Made by a program: the position numbers and the translations under genes
Notes under the pieces: model-generated
What the model was told of the DNA's origin: nothing
Databases searched by the model: none
What the model saw: the letters and a program-made list of their open reading frames with translations, nothing else
NCBI GenBank assembly: GCA_947458705.1
Contig: CANHAH010000005.1
Span: 1 to 47,623 of the forward strand
DNA length: 47,623 bases
Source: Opitutia bacterium
GTDB lineage: Bacteria > Verrucomicrobiota > Verrucomicrobiia > Opitutales > Opitutaceae
Direction: 5' to 3'
Shown here: in pieces, positions 36,747-45,230 of the stretch
Layout of the letters: each line of letters opens with the position of its first letter
Numbering within the stretch: the first letter of the stretch is position 1

Positions 36747-38411
36747 TTGGCGTCTGAACTCTTCGTGGCCAGACTGATCCCATTTTACCAACGCAGCGCA
36801 TCCCGGGCTTTGCCTTTTGCCTATGCTGCGACCGTGGCCTTGTTTGTGTGGATCTGTGCGCAATTTTATGTGCCGGGTAAGGGCTTCACCTATTTGGTGA
36901 TGTTTGGTGGGAATGTGAGCGAGCGCTACATCCCGGCGCTCAAGGCGATCAACCACTACGAGGAACCCGACTCGACCGGTTACGATGCTCAATATTACGC
37001 GCAAATCGCGATGCGGCCCTGGTTGAGTAACCGGGCGTTGGGGGCGGCCGTGGATTCTCTGCCGTATCGGGCTCGGCGGATTTTATTTTGTTGGACGGCT
37101 TATGGCCTCGCGGGCGGAGATCCGGCGTGGGCCCTGCACATCTATGCGGTGCAAAACATCGTGTGTTGGTTTTTACTCGCGGCCGTATTGCTGTACTGGT
37201 TTCCGCCGACTTTGTGGGGGAATTTCGTCCGCTGGTTTGGGATCATGTTTTCTTTTGGGCTTTGTTTCAGCGTGCGGGGATCGCTGGTCGATGGGCCTAG
37301 TCTCTTGCTGATCGCCTTAGGCATGATTTTGGCGGAGCGGGGGCGTTCCTGGTGGGCGGCTGGCGTGCTGGGGCTGGCGGGACTCGGCAAGGAAACCAAT
37401 ATTATCGCGGGAGCGACGTTTGCGCCGGCGAATGTGCGAGATCGGCGCGGTTGGCTGCGCGCGATCGCGCAGGGCTTGATGGTGGTCGCGCCCCTGGCTG
37501 TTTGGATGGTGATTTTAAAACTATGGCTCGGTAACGGTGGCGATGCGGGCGCGCGGAATTTTTCTCTGCCTTTGGTCGGTTATTTTAACAAGTGGGTGGA
37601 GACATTCGCGGTGTTTAAGACCGATGACGCGGGCTCCATCGGATTATGGAGCGCGATGATGCTGATAGCGCTCACGGCGCAGTGTTTATTTTTTGTGCTG
37701 CGGCCGCGCTGGAGCGAGGCCTGGTGGCGAGCGGGGATTGGATACGCGGTGTTGTTGGTGGTGTTGGGTGATGCCGTGTGGGAAGGCTATCCGGGGGCGG
37801 CTTCGCGCGTGCTGCTGCCCATGACGCTCGCTTTTAACATCCTTGTACCCCGAGGGCGGGCGTGGTGGGTGTTGCTTCTATTGGGTAATCTTACGGTGTT
37901 TTTCTCGAGCGATACCCTCAAGCCGCCCGGGCGTGAAAGTTTCCGCCTCGAGGGGCCGCGTTCTTTGCGTATGGTCGAGTCGACCGGTCGTACCGTCGAA
38001 GCGGTTTTTAGTGAACAAGAATGGTTTCTACCGGAGCGTTCCCGTTTTGATTATTGGCGCTGGAGCCGCGGCAACTCTGAGGTTTTGCTCCGCAATCCCC
38101 ATCCCTTTCCCATTCTGGCTGATATTACCTTCGACTTAAAGAGCAGTGACGAGCGTAACGTGATCGTTCGCGCTGCCGACCATAATGGCACCGTATTGTG
38201 GAAGGGTGGAACAGTGCGTACCTTGCGCGGTGTTGTGCTTAACGGCGTTCGCTTGCCGCCGGGTGATACCATTTGGCGATTTGAGACGAATAAACCGGCG
38301 GAATTCCCAAGCAATGGTGACCCGCGCAAAGTATCATTTAGCCTGCGAAACTTAGAAATCCGCGTCTCGGGTAAGGCGACCGAGCTCACTCCTAATCCCG
38401 CTAAAAAATAA
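36747..38411 (+). CDS. GT-C-like polytopic membrane protein, family A copy 3 (A3); start uncertain (TTG)
   Basis: GYDAQYYAQIAMRP, PYRARRILFCW, VWEGYPGAASRVLLPMTLAFNILVPRGR; C-term EWFLPERSRFDYWRWSRGNSEVLLRNP...DPRKVSFSLRNLEIRV. Confidence 0.8.
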   Translation: MASELFVARLIPFYQRSASRALPFAYAATVALFVWICAQFYVPGKGFTYLVMFGGNVSERYIPALKAINHYEEPDSTGYDAQYYAQIAMRPWLSNRALGAAVDSLPYRARRILFCWTAYGLAGGDPAWALHIYAVQNIVCWFLLAAVLLYWFPPTLWGNFVRWFGIMFSFGLCFSVRGSLVDGPSLLLIALGMILAERGRSWWAAGVLGLAGLGKETNIIAGATFAPANVRDRRGWLRAIAQGLMVVAPLAVWMVILKLWLGNGGDAGARNFSLPLVGYFNKWVETFAVFKTDDAGSIGLWSAMMLIALTAQCLFFVLRPRWSEAWWRAGIGYAVLLVVLGDAVWEGYPGAASRVLLPMTLAFNILVPRGRAWWVLLLLGNLTVFFSSDTLKPPGRESFRLEGPRSLRMVESTGRTVEAVFSEQEWFLPERSRFDYWRWSRGNSEVLLRNPHPFPILADITFDLKSSDERNVIVRAADHNGTVLWKGGTVRTLRGVVLNGVRLPPGDTIWRFETNKPAEFPSNGDPRKVSFSLRNLEIRVSGKATELTPNPAKK

Positions 38412-38417
38412 GCGTGC

Positions 38418-40085
38418 TCAGAACCCGGCAATCGCCTCGAGCCGACGCCGGTAACGCGCGCCGACAACGGCGGGTGAGAATTTTTCGGTGATCGTCGCGC
38501 GTGCCGCGGCGCCGAGCCGAGTGCAGAGGGCGCGGTCAGCGAACAGGGTGCGCATGTGGGTGGCAGCGTGCGCGATATCGGGATCGGCCCAAGTCTGGCC
38601 CTTGGCGTAGGGGCCGTGGTTTGACGTAAGCTTGGTCAACGGTGCACGCACAGGGCAGCCGTTGTTGATATTAACGAACTCGGCAGTGGCCGACCAATCG
38701 GTGGAGATGACCGGTTTGCCGAGAGCCATGCATTCGGCGACGGCGAGTCCGAAGCCTTCTGAGCGGTGTAATGAAACAAAGACATCGCACGCGGCTTCCA
38801 GGGCGTAGATATCGGCGCGCGAGAGCGTTTCGGTGATGAAGTGGATGCCGGGAATGCTGGCGGCGTCGGCTTGAAGGCGGGCAAAATCAGCTTCGTTGCC
38901 GATCAGATTTTGAACTTTTACTACCAACTTGGCCGAGGCCGCAGGGAGCCCGGAGTCGCGGAAAGCGGCGAGGGCGGCGCGGGGGTTTTTGCGTTCGGCG
39001 TAGGAGTTGAGATCGAAAAGCGTGAGAAATAAAAATTCCGTAGAGGGAAGACCGAGCCGGGCACGGAGCGTGGCGGTGTTCTCGGTGGGCGCGGTAACAG
39101 TGATCGCATGGGGGAACGTGAGAACGGGAAGCGGGGATTTTTCCGCAATGGCGGCGCGGGCAAAATCGCTGGGGCACCAAATCTCGTCGTAGTAATCGAA
39201 GGATGGAACCCAGTCGTCAGGAAACTCGGGGAGTTCCCAGGCAAAGTAAGCGATATTGTATTTGCCGGCGCGGAATGATTTTCCGTGGTGATGATCGAGG
39301 TCGCGGGAAGCGGGTGGATCGATGTGGATGACATTTACGTCATTCGGATTTTCGTCGGTGAGGCGGGCGGCGTAGGTGAGATCTCCGAGGCGATTTTTGC
39401 AGTTGAGTTTGAGCGGAACGAGTGACGCGGGGATACCGGCGGCATCGGCAGCACGGACCATGCAGCGAGCGGATTCGCCTAGGCCTAGGTCGGCAGTCAG
39501 AAAGCCGGCGATGTTGAGGCCAAGGTGCGCGTGGCGCCGGGCGAATTCGGCGCGAAACGGTGCGTGGCGGCGCGAGAAATCGTAAATCAACTCGGCGGGG
39601 GCGGCGGGCGTGGCGCTGGTGGTGAGCGCGGTGAAGCGGAGGGCGCGGTTTTTATTTTGGGCGCGGAAGCGTTGTAACGGTCCTAGGCCGGAGACGCGAG
39701 CGAGCCAAGCTAGGGTATTGGTAAGCGTTGTGCCACCGAGGCGAAGCGTGAGGGTTAAACCAGCCGTGGGCGCAGGGACGGGGAGTGGGATAACGATTTC
39801 CCACGAGCCGGGCGCGAAGTTGCTTAGTACGCTGACCGGGGAGCCGTTGAGAAAAATCGAGAGAGTGGGCGGCTTTTTTTCAAGACTTTGGGCGTCGGGG
39901 TGCGGGCGGTACTCGCCGTTGAGAGTGAGGTGGGTGATGCCGTCTAGAGGGGGAAGTCGCAGCTGCGCGGTTTCGCGAATCCAAGCGGAATCAGTCGCGT
40001 AGTCGTCGAAGAAAATGCCGGTGTAGTGCGTGAAGCGCCGGGCGAAGGCGCCGCCAAAAGGGGGCGTGCGGGTAACGGTGGGCAT
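38418..40085 (-). CDS. GT4 glycosyltransferase with N-terminal beta-sandwich-like domain
   Basis: N-term IRETAQLRLPPLDGITHLTLNGEYRPHPDAQSLEKKPPTLSIFLNGSPVSVLSNFAPGSWEIVIPLP; GT part ITETLSRADIYALEAACDVFVSLHRSEGFGLAVAECMALGKPVISTDWSATAEFV. Confidence 0.88.
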   Translation of the reverse strand: MPTVTRTPPFGGAFARRFTHYTGIFFDDYATDSAWIRETAQLRLPPLDGITHLTLNGEYRPHPDAQSLEKKPPTLSIFLNGSPVSVLSNFAPGSWEIVIPLPVPAPTAGLTLTLRLGGTTLTNTLAWLARVSGLGPLQRFRAQNKNRALRFTALTTSATPAAPAELIYDFSRRHAPFRAEFARRHAHLGLNIAGFLTADLGLGESARCMVRAADAAGIPASLVPLKLNCKNRLGDLTYAARLTDENPNDVNVIHIDPPASRDLDHHHGKSFRAGKYNIAYFAWELPEFPDDWVPSFDYYDEIWCPSDFARAAIAEKSPLPVLTFPHAITVTAPTENTATLRARLGLPSTEFLFLTLFDLNSYAERKNPRAALAAFRDSGLPAASAKLVVKVQNLIGNEADFARLQADAASIPGIHFITETLSRADIYALEAACDVFVSLHRSEGFGLAVAECMALGKPVISTDWSATAEFVNINNGCPVRAPLTKLTSNHGPYAKGQTWADPDIAHAATHMRTLFADRALCTRLGAAARATITEKFSPAVVGARYRRRLEAIAGF

Positions 40086-40193
40086 CAGGTGAAAACGGCG
40101 ACAGCCGTCGTATCTAACAAAGCGAACGGCCGGCGGCTTTGGCAAAGCTTTCTGCGGGTGGGTTCCTTTTATAAACAAAACGCGCCACCAAAT

Positions 40194-40607
40194 TCAGGCA
40201 AGCAGCAGATCGGCGCTCACCGCGAACCGCGCCGAAAGCTTTTTAATGTGATCGACCGTGAGATTGCGGGTTCCCTTTAGGATACGGTAGGCGATAGAGC
40301 GATCCACTCCTATGATGTGCCCGAGATCGTGTCCGGTCAGGTCATTCTCGGCCAATAAGAATTTTACCGTTTCGATGCCTTTGACCGGCGTAGGTTCGGC
40401 CATGGTCTCGTGTTCGTAATCTTCGACCAGCTTGGCCATGAGTTCGAGGTAGTCCTCCTGATCGCGGTTAAGTTTGAAACCGACGAGCGCGTGGACGATT
40501 TCCACGGCATTATCGTAGGTGGTGGCGTCATGAATGGGACGTGGCACGTGCAGAGCCACCAATCCTGAGTAGGTTTTCGACAAACTGGAGAATTTAAGCG
40601 TCGTCAT
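40194..40607 (-). CDS. higA: HigA-type HTH antitoxin
   Basis: ETVKFLLAENDLTGHDLGHIIGVDRSIAYRILKGTRNLTVDHIKKLSARFAVSADLLL; starts 5 nt after the higB stop. Confidence 0.87.
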   Translation of the reverse strand: MTTLKFSSLSKTYSGLVALHVPRPIHDATTYDNAVEIVHALVGFKLNRDQEDYLELMAKLVEDYEHETMAEPTPVKGIETVKFLLAENDLTGHDLGHIIGVDRSIAYRILKGTRNLTVDHIKKLSARFAVSADLLLA

Positions 40608-40612
40608 CGTTT

Positions 40613-40918
40613 TCAAGGAGATGTTTTCCAAGTGTTCTTGCTGTAAGCGGCATGAGTGAGGAACCGCATGGTAAACACTTCTTTCCGGTTGTAATGAATG
40701 GCGGTGATTAGGCGAAAATCGTTTGTGATGTTAAAAACGGTGACGGTGCGGTTGCTTTTGACTGTAACCTGGTCGGCGTGGGCAAAGGTCTGTCGCGTTT
40801 CGATGAAATTTTGCCAGCGGGCGGCTCTAGTCACCCGATACCAATGGTCGAGAGGTGCACGTGCTTTAGGATAGGTCTTCTTGGCCGCATCGAGAAATTT
40901 ACGGGTAATGATGCGCAT
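40613..40918 (-). CDS. higB: HigB-type mRNA interferase toxin
   Basis: MRIITRKFLDAAKKTYPKARAPLDHWYRV...VFNITNDFRLITAIHYNRKEVFTMRFLTHAAYS: HigB family pattern; toxin-first order. Confidence 0.88.
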   Translation of the reverse strand: MRIITRKFLDAAKKTYPKARAPLDHWYRVTRAARWQNFIETRQTFAHADQVTVKSNRTVTVFNITNDFRLITAIHYNRKEVFTMRFLTHAAYSKNTWKTSP

Positions 40919-41229
40919 TAGACTATGAAAAAAGTGACCAAATAGGCCACTCGGTCAAGTAACTTAAGGTGACCTTGAATTCATATAGCTGAGTTCACCC
41001 CGATTTGACGGACACGAGTTGGGCCTCAAAAAAATATCCGGATTTAGGATTTTGGAGAGCCGGAATGTCCGCAGAGCGGAGGCGCTACGAGAGATGTTCC
41101 TTTCTGCGGGGTGGGGGCTGCAGGTGTTTTTGCTTAATTGGAAAGCGGGGCTTGCGTGAGCTGCGTTCCACCGTTTTCTCAAGTGGTTGTCTGTCTTGCC
41201 TGTCCGCGTTCTATTTCACCCCCAAATTT

Positions 41230-43365
41230 ATGTCGAACCTAGTACAAAGGTGGCGCTGGCTTGGGTTGACGCTGGCGGCCGCTCTGGTTTGCGTGGCGCA
41301 CTATGGCTGGTGGACCCCGCAGCGTTGGACGGTGCCGGCGGACTACGGCGGGGAATCTTTGGAAATGTTGGCGCGGATTCAGGCGGCGTCGGAAGGTGAT
41401 TTGGCGCCGTTGCGGCCGCAGGTGATGTCGCGCTTGGGGGCGCCCTTTGGCGCTAATTGGAGCGCTTATCCCTCCTCGGATTTGTTGCTGTTGTGGTCCT
41501 TAGGGCAATTGGCGCGAGTGACGGGGGTGGCCGCAGCGGCCAATCTCGCGTTGTTGTTGGCGGTGCTGACGGCGGCGTGGTCTTTTTACGGGTGTGCGCG
41601 TTGGTTGCGGGTGCGTTGGGAATGGGCGATGGCGGGGGCTTTGTTGTTCGCGTTTACCTATCAGGCTTTTAACCGGGGGTTGCCGCATCTGTTGGTGGCG
41701 TTTTCTTGGACGGTGCCGCTGGCGATTTTTACGTGTGCGTTGGTGGCCGCGAGCCGTCGCGTGGGTGGGCGGAGCTTGCTGGGTGGGCTCGTCTTGGGCA
41801 CGGCGTTGGTGATCGGGGTGAGTAATCCTTATCACCTTTTTCTGTACCTGCAGTTGATGACTTTGGCGTTGGCGGCGCAGGGGTTTGGTCGGCGCCGCTG
41901 GGAAAATCTGCGGCTTGGGTTGTGCGCGTTGGCGCTGGCGGGGGCGGCCTTTTTGGTGGTGGAGATGCATGTGTGGTTTTACACGACGGATACGGCGGCG
42001 GATTCTCCGCTGGAGCGTAATTACGGCGGGACCGAGCGCTATGCGTTGAAGCCGTTGGAATTGGTGGTGCCGCCGGCGACGCACCGGTGGGACGCGTGGG
42101 CGTTTTTCGGCAACCGGTATTTGCGGTGGTCGGATTGGCGAAGCACGGAGGCGTTTGCCCCGTACCTGGGTGTGGCTGGGGTGATGGGATTATTGTGGTT
42201 GAGCGCGGAGGCTTGGGTGGCGGTGTTGCGGCGACGGCGCGTGCCAGGCGGAGCGTTGATGTCGGGTTGGGTGCTGGCCTTTGCCTCGGTGGGTGGACTC
42301 ACCAACGTTTTTGCGTTTTTCACGGGGCTGGCGTTATTTCGGGCGAGTAACCGATTTAGCATTTTTCTCTCGGCGATTGTGTTATTGTTTTTGGTGTCGC
42401 GCTTGTCGCGGTGGTGGACGGGCCGAGCGGCCGGCTGGAGTGTGGCGGCGGCGCTGGTGTTGGTGAGTCTGGGGCTCGCGGATCAATTGCCGCGGGCCTC
42501 GAGTCCGGAGCGGCAGGAGCGCACGGTGCGCATGGCGCTGAGTGATCGGGAGTTTGGCCAACGGCTCGAGGCGGCTTTGCCGGCGGGAGGGATGCTGTTT
42601 CAGATGCCCGTGGTAGTGTTTCCTGAGGCGCCCCAGCAATTTCAACTCGGAGACAGCGAACATTTCCGGCCGTTTCTGGCGACGAACGCCCTGCGTTTCA
42701 GCTACGGGGCGATCAAGGGTCGTAGCCGCGGGCAATGGCAGCGTGATCTCGCGGGGATGCCGACGGCGGAGTTGGTGAAGGCGCTGGAGAGTTATGGGTT
42801 CGCCGCGATTTATTTAAACCGGCGTGGTTTCGCGGACCGCGGAGAGCGCTTATTGGCAGAGTTGGCGGCGCTGGGTCGGACGGGCCGGATCGAAGGGGTG
42901 CGAGGGGAGCAAATTGTGGTGCCGCTCCAGCCGAGCGCCACACCCGTGCCGCCGCTGGCGCACACGGTGACTTTTGGACGAGGTTGGCATCGGACGACTG
43001 CGGGCGCGCATAGTGGCGGGGCTATGACTGAGCCGCGTTGGGCGTATGAGTCGGCTACGATGTCGTATTACAATCCACACCGGGAGCGGCGCTGGTATGC
43101 ATTTAAGTTTAAGCTGAGTGGCGCGGGAGCGCGGCGGACGTTGCACTTGGCCGTAAATGGAGAAGAGCAACTGGACGTGAAACTAAATGAGACGGCCCAG
43201 GAGTATCGGTTTCGAGTTCAACTTAACCCAGGACCTAATCATGTGGATTTGAAATCGCCGGAGCCGGCGGTGCGGCTCAGCGAAGAGCGCCGGCAATTGC
43301 GCATGTTTGCCGTGCATGAATCGGCGGTGACGCCGGTCGCTGGGCCGGAGCATCCGGAGGGTTGA
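41230..43365 (+). CDS. Large GT-C-like polytopic membrane protein with C-terminal beta-domain
   Basis: MSNLVQRWRWLGLTLAAALVCVAHYGWW...PQVMSRLGAPFGANWSAYPSSDLLLLW; many TM segments; C-term beta-rich GWHRTTAGAH...RWAYESATMSYYNPHRERRWYAFKFKLSG.... Confidence 0.75.
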   Translation: MSNLVQRWRWLGLTLAAALVCVAHYGWWTPQRWTVPADYGGESLEMLARIQAASEGDLAPLRPQVMSRLGAPFGANWSAYPSSDLLLLWSLGQLARVTGVAAAANLALLLAVLTAAWSFYGCARWLRVRWEWAMAGALLFAFTYQAFNRGLPHLLVAFSWTVPLAIFTCALVAASRRVGGRSLLGGLVLGTALVIGVSNPYHLFLYLQLMTLALAAQGFGRRRWENLRLGLCALALAGAAFLVVEMHVWFYTTDTAADSPLERNYGGTERYALKPLELVVPPATHRWDAWAFFGNRYLRWSDWRSTEAFAPYLGVAGVMGLLWLSAEAWVAVLRRRRVPGGALMSGWVLAFASVGGLTNVFAFFTGLALFRASNRFSIFLSAIVLLFLVSRLSRWWTGRAAGWSVAAALVLVSLGLADQLPRASSPERQERTVRMALSDREFGQRLEAALPAGGMLFQMPVVVFPEAPQQFQLGDSEHFRPFLATNALRFSYGAIKGRSRGQWQRDLAGMPTAELVKALESYGFAAIYLNRRGFADRGERLLAELAALGRTGRIEGVRGEQIVVPLQPSATPVPPLAHTVTFGRGWHRTTAGAHSGGAMTEPRWAYESATMSYYNPHRERRWYAFKFKLSGAGARRTLHLAVNGEEQLDVKLNETAQEYRFRVQLNPGPNHVDLKSPEPAVRLSEERRQLRMFAVHESAVTPVAGPEHPEG

Positions 43366-43369
43366 AGCG

Positions 43370-44371
43370 TTAGGAGTGGGGCGCGGTTGGCGGCAGAAGT
43401 TTGGGGGCGGCGAGGACGAAAAGACCGCCGAAGAGGCTCCAGAAAATAGTGGTAGCCCAGACGAGCAAAGCTAGGAGTACAGCACGGTCGTGGAGCTCGG
43501 GTGTGGCGAGTAGGCCGAAGGCGGCGAGGGTTGTCAGCAGGGCGCCCTCGCGAACCCCGTGGCCGCCGACGCTGATGGGTAAGGCGGTCGCGGCATAGGC
43601 GACACTCATCGCCACGCAGGTCTCTAAAAACGGCAGGTCTAGACCGATCGCGAGGGCAAGCAGCCACGCGGAAATAAAATCGAGAATCCAGATCACTCCG
43701 CCTAGTCCGAGCGCCGTGAGGTGAACCAGCGGAGTGGCGCGGATGCTGTCGAGCAGTTGGCAGGCGGTGGCGAGACGCGCGGGACCAAGGAGGCGGCGGA
43801 GCGCTTGCGGCCAGCGCGTGGGGTTGACGCGCAAAAGGACCACGGCGGTTAGGCCGCCGCTGATGCAGATAGCGATGGCTGCGAAGAAGAGCCAGCCCAG
43901 CCGCGGTTCGACGGCGAAGGACAAGCTGCGAGCGGCGAGGGCGGCGGCCGCGAGCGCCATCAGGACCACCAAGCCCATTGCGCGGTCGATGATGAGGGTG
44001 GTGAAACCGGCCGCGCGCTGAGCCGAGGCATCCCGCACGATATAGAAAACGCGCGCGGCATCGCCGCCGATTCCGCCCAAGAGAAACGCATTATAAAATT
44101 GGCCGATCCACGTGACGACGTGGGCCCAGTGAAGCGAAAGCGGCACGCCTTGGGCGCGCAGGAGCTGCTGCCAGCGCCAAGCGTGGAGCGGGTAGGTAAT
44201 GCCGGCGATGAGCACCGCGGTGATCGTCAGCGGCAGGGAAAACTGACCTTGGAGGGTGGCTAGTTGGGTAAAGTCGATCTGACGGGCCAAAAGCCAGAGC
44301 AAGGTCAGTGAAATCAGGTAACGGGCAGCGCGGCCGGCTGGTGTGGCTAAAAAGGAGGTTAGGCGGCGCAT
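43370..44371 (-). CDS. Lysylphosphatidylglycerol-synthase-TM / flippase-like domain membrane protein
   Basis: HAWRWQQLLRAQGVPLSLHWAHVVTWIGQFYNAFLLGGIGGDAARVFYIVRD, ALPISVGGHGVREGAL: LPG_synthase_TM pattern. Confidence 0.85.
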   Translation of the reverse strand: MRRLTSFLATPAGRAARYLISLTLLWLLARQIDFTQLATLQGQFSLPLTITAVLIAGITYPLHAWRWQQLLRAQGVPLSLHWAHVVTWIGQFYNAFLLGGIGGDAARVFYIVRDASAQRAAGFTTLIIDRAMGLVVLMALAAAALAARSLSFAVEPRLGWLFFAAIAICISGGLTAVVLLRVNPTRWPQALRRLLGPARLATACQLLDSIRATPLVHLTALGLGGVIWILDFISAWLLALAIGLDLPFLETCVAMSVAYAATALPISVGGHGVREGALLTTLAAFGLLATPELHDRAVLLALLVWATTIFWSLFGGLFVLAAPKLLPPTAPHS

Positions 44372-44477
44372 CAAGGAGCTGAAGGGTAGGTGGAGGGAAC
44401 CGCGTTGGCTAGAAAAAGGCGCTACGAATCGTGGTTGCGGGCGCCTCCGGACCCAGCAGGTTGGTGAGTCGCCAAAA

Positions 44478-45218
44478 ATGAATACTGACGAATACATAAA
44501 ACTCGCAGAGGTGGAGGACCGTATGTGGTATTTTCCCGCGATGCACTGGTATGTGCAGCGGGCTTTTCGCCGGGCTGGGGTAGCGGCAGATGCGCACGTG
44601 TTAGACGCGGGCTGCGGGACCGGGGGATTGAGCCTGCGGCTGCGGGCGGCGCAGCCGGGTTGGAAGATGGAAGCAATCGACTTTTCCCCGCTGGCCGTCG
44701 AGTTGGCGCAACGCCGCGTGCCGGGTGTGCATTTTCAAGAAGCATCGGTAACGGCACTACCGTTTCCTGACGCCTCATTCGACGCGGTGGCGTGCGTGGA
44801 TGTCATCTCGCAGGTGGACGACGACCGTGGGGCTCTGGCCGAGCTTTTTCGCGTGCTGAAGCCCGGCGGACATTTTGTGACGAATGTGCCGGCTTACATG
44901 TGGCTGTGGTCTTACCACGATGTTTCGTGTCAGACGAAGCGGCGCTACGTGCGCCCGCAGTTACAAGGGTTGATGGAAGCGGCGGGATTCACTCACGTCG
45001 CTGCCACCCATTGGAACGCTTTAACGTTACCGCTGTTGATGGTGAAGCGGAAGATCTTGCGCACACCAGAGGACACGAGCGATGTGAAGCCATATCCGGC
45101 AGCGTTGGAGGCTATGTTCAACGGCTTGATGGGGATTGAGCACGCGTGGGTGCGGGCGGGCGGGCGTTGGTCCTGGGGCTCGTCGATTTTTGCCTCGGCG
45201 CGGAAGCCATCGGCGTAA
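44478..45218 (+). CDS. Class I SAM-dependent methyltransferase
   Basis: VLDAGCGTGGLSLRLRAAQPGWKMEAIDFSPLAVELAQRR, ASFDAVACVDVISQVDDDRGALAELFRVLKPGGHFVTNVPAY. Confidence 0.92.
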   Translation: MNTDEYIKLAEVEDRMWYFPAMHWYVQRAFRRAGVAADAHVLDAGCGTGGLSLRLRAAQPGWKMEAIDFSPLAVELAQRRVPGVHFQEASVTALPFPDASFDAVACVDVISQVDDDRGALAELFRVLKPGGHFVTNVPAYMWLWSYHDVSCQTKRRYVRPQLQGLMEAAGFTHVAATHWNALTLPLLMVKRKILRTPEDTSDVKPYPAALEAMFNGLMGIEHAWVRAGGRWSWGSSIFASARKPSA

Positions 45219-45230
45219 GCCGCAGCGCGC

